From assembly GCA_963422275.1 (NCBI GenBank), contig OY729418.1:310001-374000 (forward strand): a stretch of DNA of 64,000 bases, written 5' to 3'. A program made the position numbers and the translations under genes. Positions 53,727-63,470 of this stretch are shown here, piece by piece. A model generated the notes under the pieces. That model was given only the letters and a program-made list of their open reading frames with translations, was not told the origin of the DNA and did no database searches. Numbering within the stretch: the first letter of the stretch is position 1; each line of letters begins with the position of its first letter. Origin of the DNA: G963422275 sp963422275. GTDB lineage: Bacteria > Pseudomonadota > Alphaproteobacteria > Rhodobacterales > Rhodobacteraceae.

Positions 53727-55327
53727 ACTCGGGGACCGGACGCCAAGCCGTAGTTCTAAGAGCTCGGTGCACATGGAACGAAGATACCGGCACCTTCGAG
53801 CCGAGCTGGGAATTCCTTGATGCAAGACGCGAACCGCTAGCCAAGCGTAGCGCACGGCGTGTCAACCTGGAACACTTCTGGCGTTACCTGCCCGTATTTT
53901 ATCTCGGTGCCTTACGCGATGTGGGCGATGAATTCTCACCACGGTCTTCGCAATTCTGGGGACGGTTGCTCAGGGCGTTAGAGATTCCACCCGATATCGA
54001 GTCCGACGCGGTGCAGATTCTTGACCGGCTCAACCGTCGTTTGCTGGATTCCGATCCGCGCCTCAAAAAGATCGCGGAGACGCTGTCCCTCGCAACCCGG
54101 ATCGCGGCGAGGGATCGGGAAGGCGGTCTCGATCTGCGGATGGTCCCTCTGAAGACGTGGGATCTACTCTCGAGGGCTGAAATCATTCTTCGCAACGAAC
54201 CGGATCTGCCGTGGCTCCCGCTGCGGCGTCAGGGTCAGGGGATTCAGAGCCTGTCAGTGATCTTCCTGTTCCAGGCATTCATCGACCATCTTCTGAGTGA
54301 ATTGTTCGGACCGGGAAGCGAGCCGGTGCTGGCTCTCGAAGAACCGGAGACCCACCTCCATCCCCAAGCCGCTCGCACCCTGTGGCGCTGCGTTAGCGCA
54401 CTGCCTGGGCAGAAGGTCGTCACCACTCACTCGCCGTACTTCGTTCAGCATGTTCCATTCCGCGACCTGCGTTTGGTGCGGCTGACCGCAGATGGGACCG
54501 TAGTGCGATCCCTGCCAACGAGTTTCTCTGCCCTGATTCCCTCACTCGGTGGCCTTGAAGAGGTCGTGGCCAAGTCAGATGGACTCCTGACGTACGAACG
54601 TACTTCGCAAACGCTCAAGGCCTACGGCACCCTTAACGAGAAAACCTACCGCGCTTTGCTCGCCTGCTGCACTACGCACAAACGGCGCACCGAGCTTGAG
54701 CAGGTGCTTAAAAATCTGCGGGATCGATCCTCTCTGTACATCGGCGACGACGAGCTTCAGTCCCTTGAGACATTCGCCCAACGCATGCGCGGCGAGATCT
54801 TCTTCGCGGAACGCTGGCTGATTGTCGAAGGGCAGGCTGATTACCTGATCGTCCATGCTATAGCACATGCTTTGGACTACGACCTCGACCAGCATGGTGT
54901 TTCCGTTATTGACGCTCAGAACAACGGCAACCCAGCTACTTTCGCAGCGCTGGCACAGGCGATGGGCATCCCTTGGCTGGCAGTATTCGATGGCGACGAA
55001 GCCGGGCAGGGATACGCCCGGGCAATTTCCAATCGAGGGTTTGCTGCCGACGAATTGAAGCAACGCTGTCGAACCCATCCGGCTGGTGATCTGGAAGCGC
55101 AGCTCGTGGCTGACGGACTTGGACCGGAGTTGCGCGAGACGCTAACGGCAATAGACATTCCAAACGCGCGTGAACTGGACGATAAGGCGTTGTTGTCCCG
55201 ATTGCGGAACAAGAAGAGAGCCTATGCGGCAGAGTTCGCCGTGCGAGTTCGCCGCGACTCGGACTTGGCGAAACGTACACCGGAAACGTTTCGTGACGCC
55301 ATCTCTCAATTGCGAGGATTGGCGTAA
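53727..55327 (+). pseudogene. GajA-like OLD-family ATPase-nuclease, N-terminus lost
   Basis: About 530 residues remain of an OLD-family protein like GajA of the Gabija defence system, an ATPase with a TOPRIM DNA nuclease. The ATPase half shows LALEEPETHLHPQAARTLWR (Walker B region), KVVTTHSPYFVQHVPF and VRL. The TOPRIM half shows ERWLIVEGQADYLIVHAIAH (the catalytic Glu) and LAVFDGDEAGQGYA (Asp-x-Asp). Walker A and the first strands are absent, because homology begins directly at the IS end (53726). The frame is open back into the IS to 53579 but that part is not native. Without Walker A the ATPase is unlikely to work. The stop overlaps the helicase gene. Confidence 0.8.
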
Positions 55328-57212
55328 TGCCGAGTCCGCTTTGGGCAAACTGTCAGAAATTCAGCGCAAGGCGGTCGAATGGAATGACGGCGCACTCCTC
55401 GTGCTCGCCGGACCCGGCGCCAGCAAAACCCGTGTACTCACTTGTCGCGTCGCCCACTTGCTTGATCGATCGCCGGACGAACGTTTCCGCCTTCTGGCAC
55501 TGACATTCACGAACAAGGCCGCCCACGAAATGTCGAGCCGAGTGTCCGCCCTTGCGCCAAGGCTCGAAGAACGCGCCGATATCCACACCTTTCATAGCTT
55601 TTGCGCACAAGTCCTGCGCCAGCACGGCGTGCATCTCGACATCAGGCCTGATTTCGCGATCTACTCCAAGACCTCCGACCGGGAAGCCGTGTTGGAAGAT
55701 GCGCTCAGGCGAAATGCCCGGCACTTCGACCGCGATGATGTCCGCCTCTTGCCCATGATCGATGCCCTGAAAGCCCGGCTTGTCAGCCCGAAACAAGCCG
55801 AAAAGTGGGTTGCCGAAAGGAACAGCGCATCATCCGAGGAAGCCTGCCGCGTGGCTTATGCCTACCGCCTGTACGAGAGCGAGCTTCGCAGTGCCAACGC
55901 GTTGGACTTCAACTCGTTGATCTTCGAGGCGTATCAACTATTCGGTTACCCGGCAATGGCGCGACACTATCAAACCGTCTACAGATACTGGCTCCTCGAC
56001 GAGTTCCAGGACACCAACGGCGCGCAATACGAGCTTCTCCGACGCATGGCGGGCAGAAACTTTCACCAACTTTTCGCCGTGGCCGACGACGACCAGACAA
56101 TCTACGAGTGGAATGGCGCCGATGTTCAACGGATCGGCGCCTTGGTCAAGCACTTCGCATGCGACGTGATCCAACTGCCAGCCAACTTTCGTTGCCCACC
56201 GCGCATCGTCGAGGTCGCCAACCGGCTTGTCGTTTACAACGCCCGTCGCGTCGCGTCGAAATCACCCACTAAGTCGGCGCGGAGCGATTGTTTGCTTTCC
56301 TACGGAGAGCAAGTGCAGTGCCGCGAGTTTGCTACGGACGACGAAGAGGTTGCTGGCATCGCCAGTGAAATTGCATGTCTGGACAGGGTGGCACGCGGAA
56401 AGAGTGCCGTGCTGGCCAGAACTCGGGCGCTACTCGAAGCCGTGCGCGCACCTCTTGAAGCCAAGCAAGTGCCGACGACAATTCTGATGCGCCGAGACGA
56501 CTTCGTATCGCCCGAGATGCGCTGGCTTGTCGCCTGCCTGAAGCAGATCAACCGGCCACTGGACCGACGTAACATGGTCACGCTAGTTGGCGCGTTCAAC
56601 AACTTCTCGCCTGCGTCGACGGATTTCGACGACCTCATGTCGCGCTCGGCAGTGGAGGGAATCACATACTTGAAGGCTTGGACGGCTGCGGTCCGGCAAG
56701 CCGGATTGTCGTCGCCCACTGCGGAGATCGTCAATCTGATGGTGGGTCTCGCTGGCGGAGATTTGAAACCCGCTTCGGCAATCGATCAAATCCTAGGGCA
56801 TTTCGAGAGTGACGAGCATAGCGAAGACCTTAAAGATGATCTCAGCGCTTGGCACCAAATCCGAGGGGCAGTTGGACAAAAATCACTCGACAAGTTCCTT
56901 CAAGAACTGGAACTGCGCTCCAAAGAACCCGCTCCCAAACCGGGGGCAGTTTCTCTCGCTACCATCCACAGCGCCAAGGGCCTAGAGTTCGACACTGTGT
57001 ATCTCATCGGCCTAGCAGAGGAAGTCCTCCCCTCTTGGCATAGCATCAAAAGGGGAAACAGCAGTTCAGCACTGGAAGAAGAGCGCCGCAGTTGCTTCGT
57101 CGCAATCACTCGAACGAAACAGCGTCTGATCCTGTCGCGGGCACATCGCTACAAGGGATGGGTGAAGCAACCGTCCCGGTTTCTCGTGGAGATGGGCTTG
57201 CTGATGCCCTAA
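55293..57212 (+). CDS. GajB-like UvrD-family (SF1A) helicase
   Basis: This UvrD-like helicase of about 639 residues is encoded directly after the GajA-like gene, as in Gabija. Motifs are Q-motif LSEIQRKAVEW, motif I LVLAGPGASKTRV, LTFTNKAAHEM, HTFHSFCAQVL, motif II YWLLDEFQDTNGAQYEL, motif III VADDDQTIYEWNGAD, motif IV QLPANFRCPPRIVEVANRL, motif V TIHSAKGLEFDTVYLIGLAE and motif VI EERRSCFVAITRTKQRLILS. In motif I the Gly before the catalytic Lys is Ser (SKT for GKT), one transition from GGC to AGC. GTG 55293 overlaps the upstream gene by 35 bases; TTG 55341 is another possible start. It is longer than typical GajB, about 500 residues. Confidence 0.85.
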   Translation: MTPSLNCEDWRNAESALGKLSEIQRKAVEWNDGALLVLAGPGASKTRVLTCRVAHLLDRSPDERFRLLALTFTNKAAHEMSSRVSALAPRLEERADIHTFHSFCAQVLRQHGVHLDIRPDFAIYSKTSDREAVLEDALRRNARHFDRDDVRLLPMIDALKARLVSPKQAEKWVAERNSASSEEACRVAYAYRLYESELRSANALDFNSLIFEAYQLFGYPAMARHYQTVYRYWLLDEFQDTNGAQYELLRRMAGRNFHQLFAVADDDQTIYEWNGADVQRIGALVKHFACDVIQLPANFRCPPRIVEVANRLVVYNARRVASKSPTKSARSDCLLSYGEQVQCREFATDDEEVAGIASEIACLDRVARGKSAVLARTRALLEAVRAPLEAKQVPTTILMRRDDFVSPEMRWLVACLKQINRPLDRRNMVTLVGAFNNFSPASTDFDDLMSRSAVEGITYLKAWTAAVRQAGLSSPTAEIVNLMVGLAGGDLKPASAIDQILGHFESDEHSEDLKDDLSAWHQIRGAVGQKSLDKFLQELELRSKEPAPKPGAVSLATIHSAKGLEFDTVYLIGLAEEVLPSWHSIKRGNSSSALEEERRSCFVAITRTKQRLILSRAHRYKGWVKQPSRFLVEMGLLMP

Positions 57213-57410
57213 GCAACAGTGCGCTACAAGGGGAAAAACCGCAAATGTCCCTAAGGCCAAGAAATATCCGCGCCTGATTTATGGAATCTTGCCGGGTGTG
57301 CCGAACGGACCGGTCACGACAGGGTCGGTGGCGTTGGGCTTGCCGAAGGAAAGAACTTTGAAGCGTTAATGGACTTCATCAGCCGTAACACGGGCACCCT
57401 CGTCTCGCGG
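57213..57410. other. Spacer after the helicase gene
   Basis: No gene or RNA is recognised. Confidence 0.3.
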
Positions 57411-57745
57411 CTAGGTTGTGTACCCATAAAGTGCGGGGCATGATGCGGACAGGATTACTGCGTTCAAGCCATGGAGGCGCTGGCGATGTCTCGCCGCGAC
57501 TTGACTGATCGGGAATGAGTCGCGCGGGGTGCCGGATGAGCATGGACACTGCACGACGGTCTGCTGCCGCTGGGGCAGGGTGCGCATTTTCAATGCCTTG
57601 AGCGCCAAGTCGCCGGAGGCGCTTCATCTCGTTGACAGCTCGATCAGGCACGCCCGGGGCGGGACACCATGGCCGACCGAGGCTGTGACGCCCAAGCCAT
57701 TCTCGATCTGATTAAGGTGCCTCCGCACGTTTGCGTTAGGTCGCC
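57411..57745 (+). mobile_element. IS5-family relic
   Basis: The left end CTAGGTTGTGTACCCATAAAG resembles the IS427-type end, and decayed coding words follow in shifting frames (GVPDEHGHCTTVCCRWGRV, ALHLVDSS for the first-Asp region, MADRGCDAQAILDLIK for the second). Large deletions have removed the rest, and no right end is clear. Confidence 0.65.
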
Positions 57746-57978
57746 CGTGTGAGATCAATCCTTGCTCCAACGCTCAACGCATCAAGACTCGACGTTGATG
57801 GCAAACGATTAAGCTATCCTTCAGATTCGAAAGTTGATTTTATCGTGAACCCCGAAACGCATGAGCCAGAGGCCCTTAGCGGAACAGCCGAATCGTTCAC
57901 TCAGCACTTCTTGCGTCAGATTTCCAGACTAGTTGGCAATGGCATGTCACTTCTTTAGACTGTGCCACAAGCCGTGGC
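57746..57978. other. Spacer before the HNH gene
   Basis: A 69-residue frame (57749-57958, with SYPSDSKVDFIVNPETHEPE) is open but matches no family I know; it may be a leftover gene tail. Confidence 0.35.
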
Positions 57979-58917
57979 ATGAGCCCATTTGGAATGAACA
58001 TGCAAGATTTGCTGGCCGCGTTTGCCAGCCTTAAAATTTGGAAGAGCGGGGAAGAACATGCCCCGCACAAGCCGTTGCTTGTGCTGTGGGCCATTGGCCA
58101 GTGCCTTCATGGAAAGAATCGCATGACGCTTTACAAAGAGATTGACAGAGAGTTGGGAAATCTCCTGCGTCGATTCGGAACGCCCGGGAAGACAAAGTAT
58201 ACCAACACCAACGATCCTTTCTACCGCTTGAAAAACGACGGCGTTTGGGAATTGTGCAACGTAGGTCACATACCCCCGAAGAAGCTAAGTGGAGTCCCCA
58301 GTAAAAGTTGCCTGATTGCCGAAAAGGCGAGCGGTGGGTTTCCTAGGGGGATATTCGACGCCTTCCAAACAAACTGTCAGAAGGCTGTCCTGATAGCGCA
58401 CGTGCTGCTCGTTGAACATTTTCCATTCGCGCGCCACGACGAAATCTTGGACGCGGTTGGAATTCAATCGAACTTCAAGCATGTGCACCGAAGGCCTCTC
58501 GATCCGTTGTTCAACGCAAAGGTGCTGGACGCATACGATCATCGATGCGCCGTTTGCGCTTTCGCTCTCTGCATGAGCAACGAGTCTCTCGGGCTGGAAG
58601 CGGCACACATAAAATGGCCGAAGGCTTGCGGGCCCGATCAAGTCGCGAATGCACTTTCACTGTGTGCACTTCATCACAGACTGTTTGATAAGGGTGCCTT
58701 TACGTTGTCGTTTGACTGGAAGATAGTGGTTTCGATGTCTGCCGGTGGCCCTAGCTTAGTCGATTCTCTAGGACGCTATGAATCCCGTGAGGTCTTGCTA
58801 CCCAAGCGTGAAGACGACTTTCCGGAAAAGCAGTTCTTGGCGTGGCATCATCGTGAAGTTTTCGGAACTTTCTCAAAAAAAAAGCCCAAAGGCAGCGGTT
58901 CACTTGACTTGATATAA
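57979..58917 (+). CDS. SBD-HNH restriction endonuclease, phosphorothioate-DNA type
   Basis: This 312-residue protein begins LLAAFASLKIWKSGEEHAPH followed by KPLLVLWAIG, the start of the sulphur-binding domain that recognises phosphorothioated DNA in ScoMcrA-like enzymes. The end is an HNH nuclease: CAVCAFALCMSNESLGLEAA with H of AAHIKW, then NALSLCALHHRLFDKGAF. A linker lies between about 165 and 190. Such enzymes cut foreign DND-modified DNA in hosts that lack the modification, and no dnd genes are seen here. In-frame ATGs at 57979, 57994 and 58000 are possible. It seems intact. Confidence 0.85.
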   Translation: MSPFGMNMQDLLAAFASLKIWKSGEEHAPHKPLLVLWAIGQCLHGKNRMTLYKEIDRELGNLLRRFGTPGKTKYTNTNDPFYRLKNDGVWELCNVGHIPPKKLSGVPSKSCLIAEKASGGFPRGIFDAFQTNCQKAVLIAHVLLVEHFPFARHDEILDAVGIQSNFKHVHRRPLDPLFNAKVLDAYDHRCAVCAFALCMSNESLGLEAAHIKWPKACGPDQVANALSLCALHHRLFDKGAFTLSFDWKIVVSMSAGGPSLVDSLGRYESREVLLPKREDDFPEKQFLAWHHREVFGTFSKKKPKGSGSLDLI

Positions 58918-58934
58918 GGTCTGCGACAATTCCG

Positions 58935-59303
58935 GCACATTATATACGCCGCTCGTAATTTTGACAGGTCTGCACGAATCGCCGACGGTTGCCTCCTAAA
59001 TCGAAAGCGCTTGATCCGGCATCGGCTGAAGGCCATTGTGAGATCCCCACACAGAGGAACGGCCGCAGGAAGCCCTTGAACTGGCTGTGGCGGCTGGTGG
59101 CCGTCTGGATGTGCAGGGCGTCGAAGGTTCGGCTGCAGGGCTTGCAGCGATGGCGGCGAAAACCACGTACCCTGCCCTGGGACACCGCATCGCCGTCAGC
59201 TCATCGATGTTGGAAACCCAGTCTCGAAACCGCACCCGATCCATTAGCCCGTTCCCCATGTCCAGTGTAAATCGCGAGCCAGTCCATCAGCCATGCCCAC
59301 GAA
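58935..59303 (-). mobile_element. IS1595-type relic, copy 5 of 5
   Basis: The right end (minus strand AGGTGCAATTTGCAATTCG from about 59322) and MDRVRFRDWVSNIDELTAMR at about 59244 match the other relics; the frame then shifts to RCKPCSRTFDALHIQTATSR and HSQFKGFLRPF. The DDE centre is deleted, and the left repeat is weak. Confidence 0.7.
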
Positions 59304-59566
59304 TTGCAAATTGCACCTATGGAGTTGGTGAATCTCTTCAAGTTCGTCACCTCGGTTCCCTGGTTAATCACGCTATCTCCACGACCTTCAGACTCTCGAT
59401 CCCCGGTCGTCGACGGTCTTAACCACCACCCGGTTGTGCTCTTCGGGATCGAACGGCAGCGAGACGGTCTCGCGATAGGCGTCTATGTGATCGCGTCGAT
59501 CTCAACCTTGAGATTGCGCACGAGCTTCGCCCAACCGTCCTTAGCCCCAGCCATCGAAAAGAATGC

Positions 59567-60799
59567 CTAGGGAACCTCTGATTTGGAGGGTTTGTTTTGG
59601 GGTTTGCTGCGGAATTTGCCCTTCCCGGCTGCACCGGTCGGTTTTCGGCGGTCCGGAAGCCGCAAATGCGCGTTTTCGGGGCGAAACCGCCGCCACTTCA
59701 GCCCCCGCAGGGCCGGTCCGGCAAATTCCGGACACACTTCTCCCCTGTCATTGCAAGTGCGGCTGGGCAATCATCAGGTTCGAGAAGCCCGGAAGCAGCG
59801 CAAGCCGCTGCACGTTCCTCTCCAGGCCCCGATACCGAACCATGTCGCAGCCGAACACCCGCTTGACGATCCGGAACGGATGTTCCACCCGCGCCCGCAC
59901 CCGGGCCTTCGCCTTCTCCGCCTTGGCCGCGGCGCTGCCCGGCGCCAGCGTCCGGCGCTTGCTCGGGGGCATGGCAATCCGCCACGACACCTCGCGATGC
60001 GCGTGCTCCGCGCGCTTGCCGATCCCGCGGTATCCAGAGTCACCCCAGACTTGCTCCTCCTCGCCGTGCAGAAGCCGGTCCGAAGGCGTCAGGTCGTGAA
60101 CGTTGGCAGCCGTTCCCTCCAGATGGTGCACCAGACCCCGGGTGTCGGTGCCAATGTGCAGCTTCATCCCGAAATGCCGCTGGTTCCCCTTCTTCGTCTG
60201 GTGCATCTCCGGATCGCGGGCGTTGCTCTCGTTCCCGGTCGACGACGGCGCCGAGATGATGGTGGCGTCAACGATGGTGCCCTTCTTCAGCAAAACCCCC
60301 TGCTCGGCCAGGTGATCCCTGATCTCCCGAACAGCTGGTGCGCCAGTCCGCGGCTCTCCAGCCGGTGGCGGAAGTCGGGATCGTCGTCTCGTCCGGAACC
60401 TTCTCAAGCACCGCCCCGGCAAAGCGCCGGATGCTCTCCGCCTCGCAAGCCGGTCCTCCATCAGCGGGTCGATCGGGTTGCAGAACAGCTGAACGCAGTG
60501 CACGCGCAGCATCACCGACAGCGGATGCGGCTGTCGCCCCTTGCGGCCGCCCTTCGGATACACCGGCGCAATGCGGGCCTCCAGGCGCTCCCAGGGGATC
60601 AGGCCGTCCATCCGCTCCGGAAAGATCTCGCGGCGCGTCTTGCGCTTCTTGCGATCGCATTGGAGGCTGGCAAAGGTCAATTGCCGAAGGCGCTGCATGT
60701 CAGGATCCCCCCAAACGAAAGGCGTGGCGCAAGACAGCGGGCACGCACCGGATGCGCAATGCAACGCCCAAAATCAGGCTGCATTCAGAGGTTCCCTAG
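59567..60799 (-). mobile_element. IS5-family element with CTAG target duplication
   Basis: A 1225-base element (59571-60795) has inverted ends GGAACCTCTGA and a CTAG on each side (59567-59570 and 60796-60799), the size and form of IS5-group target duplications. It lies inside the methyltransferase remnant and splits it exactly at CTAG. Partial copies are at 46049 and 52535. Confidence 0.9.
59748..60697 (-). pseudogene. IS5-family transposase, frameshifted
   Basis: From ATG 60697 (MQRLRQLTFASLQCDRKKRK) the N-terminal part is normal to CVQLFCNPIDPLMEDRLA. The next 45 or so residues are out of frame; their true reading (EAESIRRFAGAVLEKVPDET) lies in another frame, and FRHRLESRGLAHQLF in a third. 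The original frame resumes at GTIVDATIISAPSSTGN (first Asp) and continues through QVWGDSGYRGIGKRAEHA (second Asp) to ARVEHPFRIVKRVFGCDMVR (Glu). At least two indels occur, so it is probably inactive although the frame stays open. Confidence 0.8.
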
Positions 60800-61296
60800 C
60801 GGGGGAACAGGCTACGGCCGTCTTAGTCAGGGTCAAACATCCACAGAGCGATTCTGGTCCGCGCAGCTGGAGTCCACATTGCTGGTCTTGGTGCTGTAGT
60901 AGTCGAAGCCTTGGACCGAGATACGGAATTTGCTGGCGTCTTCGCCATTCGTGATGCGTTCGACGCGCGCATCCGATTGGCCAATCAGCCAAAAGCTCTC
61001 GTTGCCCGCCCGCTTTTTCTTGAGTTCATCGGTCAGCAGATTGGCGTTCATCTGCGCCTTGAGCAGGGTGCCGCCGGACCAGTGGGTCTCGTCGATGTCC
61101 TTGACCGCCTCCGGGTCGAACTGAAAGCAAGCCCAAGGCTTGGGCATCTGGTGAAGATGGTTGTGGTGAGGCGAGAGCTTGGGAAATGGCATGCGTGTCG
61201 CGAGGTTCCTGACGAGTTGAATGCAAATGATGGTGCTGTCGACATTGACATGAATGTCGGTCAGGTCGCGTTGAGCGATAGCGAAACAATGCATGC

Positions 61297-61800
61297 ATGC
61301 TCCCGATGTGTTACGTCTTCAAACGAAGGCACAGTGGCACCAGAGGATCAAGTCCCGTGAAGAAGGGCAGCGGCGGACGCCACGAGAGGGCGAGAATGTT
61401 GGCGCACAAGGCGAGGCGCAAGTTCGCCCAGATGTGCGCAAACTGGTATCACTCGGTCTACCGCAAACGAGGCCTGAACAGGGTCATTCTTGGCACTGGT
61501 TGGGGTGGGCTGGTTCAGAAGCTGAGTTGCAAGATGCGTGAGGTTGTTGCTGTCAATTCTGCCAACACCTCACACCGTTGTCGTGAGTGCGGGCCTGCAG
61601 ACAAAGCCAATCGCAGGACGCTGGCTTGCTTCAAATGCATGTCTTGCGGGCACGAGAGCAATGCGGATTTGAATGCCGCGTTGAATGAATATACTGGCCT
61701 TTGGGAATTAGGGCTTCTGCGCGTGGAAGGCATTGCCACAAGGCACTCGTTGAAGCGCAAAAACATCCGCTTGGCGGTCCAAGATCGTCAAGTGGATAAT
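61297..61800 (+). pseudogene. TnpB-type (IS200/IS605) nuclease, C-terminal fragment
   Basis: The reading VVAVNSANTSHRCRECGPAD and RRTLACFKCMSCGHESNADL with NAALN is the zinc finger and last RuvC segment (the Asp of NAD) of TnpB, the RNA-guided nuclease of IS200/IS605-type elements. Before it, AQMCANWYHSVYRK and a shortened RuvC-II area point to internal deletion. The N-terminal two thirds are missing, and one finger-side His is replaced (CGPAD for CGHxD). No tnpA or intact right-end guide RNA is visible. The 5' end abuts the methyltransferase remnant. Confidence 0.8.
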
Positions 61801-61985
61801 TCCCTGACCTTAAGGAGTGCGCACGCCCGGCGGCAGAGCGCAAGCGTATATTCCCAATCGACCATCTCGGTATAGTTGGTGTCGGCCGCTCCGAAACTGG
61901 CGAAGCATTGGCGAGCGCACTGACGCTGATGTAGAAATGCCCAGAGCTGTCGCTTCGCAAAGGGCCAAACTGACTGGAGGCAAAA
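61801..61985. other. Upstream region of glpK
   Basis: This should hold the glpK promoter; no clear -35/-10 pair. A good ribosome-binding site (TGGAGG) lies at about 61974-61979. Confidence 0.4.
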
Positions 61986-63470
61986 ATGAGCTATATCCTG
62001 GCAATCGACCAAGGGACGACATCGAGCCGAGCCATGCTGTTCAATCAAGATTTGCAAATTGAGGCAGTGGGCCAAAAGGAGTTCACTCAGCATTTCCCGA
62101 AATCCGGATGGGTGGAGCACCGCCCAGACGAAATCCTGTCGTCCACGCTTGAATCTTGCCGGAGATCCCTGTCAGGAATTGAAATTTCAGAAGTCGCGGC
62201 GATCGGAATCACCAATCAACGCGAAACAGTTGTTGTCTGGGACCGGAAAACTGGCGAACCGATATGCAATGCCATCGTATGGCAGGATCGCCGCACCGCG
62301 GCAACCTGCGAGAAATTAAAGGAAAGCGGAGCCGAGAAGGAAGTCACCGCACGGACCGGCCTGTTGCTGGACCCTTATTTCTCGTCATCGAAGCTTGCAT
62401 GGATACTCGACAATGTCGAAGGCGCCAAGGACAGAGCGAACAAAGGCGAACTGCTGTTTGGAACTGTGGACAGTTTTCTGATTTGGCATATGACCGGCGG
62501 ACGACGGCACGTAACCGACGCGACAAATGCGTCTCGTACAATGTTGTACAACATCGATTTGGGTGCATGGGATTCCAAAATGCTCGAGCTGTTCTCTGTA
62601 CCACTGGCAATGATGCCGGAAGTGCGGAACTGCTCGGATGAGTTCGGTGCAACCGATCCGTCTCTCTTTGGCCGCTCCATTCCAGTACGAGGTGTCGCCG
62701 GAGACCAGCAGGCTGCAACCATCGGTCAAGCCTGTTTCAATCCCGGAATGATGAAATCGACCTATGGAACCGGATGTTTCGCCCTCCTCAATACCGGTTC
62801 TGAGCGTATCGCTTCCAAGAGCCGCCTCCTGACAACAATCGCCTATCAGCTTGAAGGCACGCCTACATACGCACTTGAAGGGTCAATCTTCATTGCTGGT
62901 GCTGTCGTTCAATGGCTGCGTGACGGTCTCGGCCTCATCAATCGTGCCGAGGAGAGCCAAGCATTGGCGGAATCAGCGGATCCTGACCAGCGGATTTACC
63001 TTGTTCCTGCTTTTACGGGCCTTGGCGCACCGTATTGGGACGCCAACTGCAGGGGAGCCATTTTCGGTCTTGCCCGAAACACCGGCCCCGCCGAATTGGC
63101 TAGAGCATCTCTCGAGAGCGTAGCTTTTCAGACCCGTGATCTGCTTGAAGCCATGACTTCGGATTGGCCGGAAGCAGGCAGCACGATCTTGCGGGTCGAC
63201 GGCGGCATGTCGTCCAGCGACTGGACCATGCAGGCACTTGCAGACCAACTAGGTGCACCGGTCGATCGACCGCAAATCACGGAAACGACAGCGCTCGGTG
63301 CAGCATACCTGGCAGGACTTCAGTCTGGAATTTACCCGCCGCCGGAGCAGTTCGCAGAGAGTTGGTTGTTGGAAAAAAGATTCGTTCCAAGCGGCGATGT
63401 CGATTCCAGAGAGGCAGCATATTCGGGTTGGAAAAGCGCTGTTCGGCGAACGCGCAGCGACGCCACTTAA
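61986..63470 (+). CDS. glpK: Glycerol kinase
   Basis: This 494-residue FGGY-family kinase makes glycerol 3-phosphate in the cytoplasm. Motifs in order are ILAIDQGTTSSRAMLFN at 4-20, the substrate-binding HFPKSGWVEHRPDEI at about 36-50, GITNQRETVVVWDRKTG, AIVWQDRRTA with a catalytic-site Arg, VAGDQQAATIGQACF, KSTYGTGCFALLNTG and RVDGGMSSSDWTMQALADQL. Length is normal and the frame is intact. GGAGG lies six bases before the ATG. No glpF or glpD is next to it; it stands alone between IS debris. Confidence 0.96.
   Translation: MSYILAIDQGTTSSRAMLFNQDLQIEAVGQKEFTQHFPKSGWVEHRPDEILSSTLESCRRSLSGIEISEVAAIGITNQRETVVVWDRKTGEPICNAIVWQDRRTAATCEKLKESGAEKEVTARTGLLLDPYFSSSKLAWILDNVEGAKDRANKGELLFGTVDSFLIWHMTGGRRHVTDATNASRTMLYNIDLGAWDSKMLELFSVPLAMMPEVRNCSDEFGATDPSLFGRSIPVRGVAGDQQAATIGQACFNPGMMKSTYGTGCFALLNTGSERIASKSRLLTTIAYQLEGTPTYALEGSIFIAGAVVQWLRDGLGLINRAEESQALAESADPDQRIYLVPAFTGLGAPYWDANCRGAIFGLARNTGPAELARASLESVAFQTRDLLEAMTSDWPEAGSTILRVDGGMSSSDWTMQALADQLGAPVDRPQITETTALGAAYLAGLQSGIYPPPEQFAESWLLEKRFVPSGDVDSREAAYSGWKSAVRRTRSDAT

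Larger units (their letters stand above)
59368..61294 (-). pseudogene. Site-specific DNA methyltransferase (Mod-like), C-terminal part, split by an IS
   Basis: Right of the IS, the frame from 61294 gives DIHVNVDSTIICIQLVRNLA, MPKPWACFQFDPEAVKDIDE and THWSGGTLLKAQMNANLLTD, then SFWLIGQSDARVERI and VQGFDYYSTKTSN. A shifted frame continues IALWMFDPD, a TAA, and DGRSLFPR, ending at the IS. Left of the IS it resumes AFFSMAGAKDGWAKLVRNLK, YRETVSLPFDPEEHNRVVVK and GIESLKVVEIA with two more frameshifts. This follows the C-terminal half of adenine-specific Mod-type methyltransferases; the catalytic DPPY region is absent. Family assignment is from remembered wording and is moderate. Confidence 0.5.
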
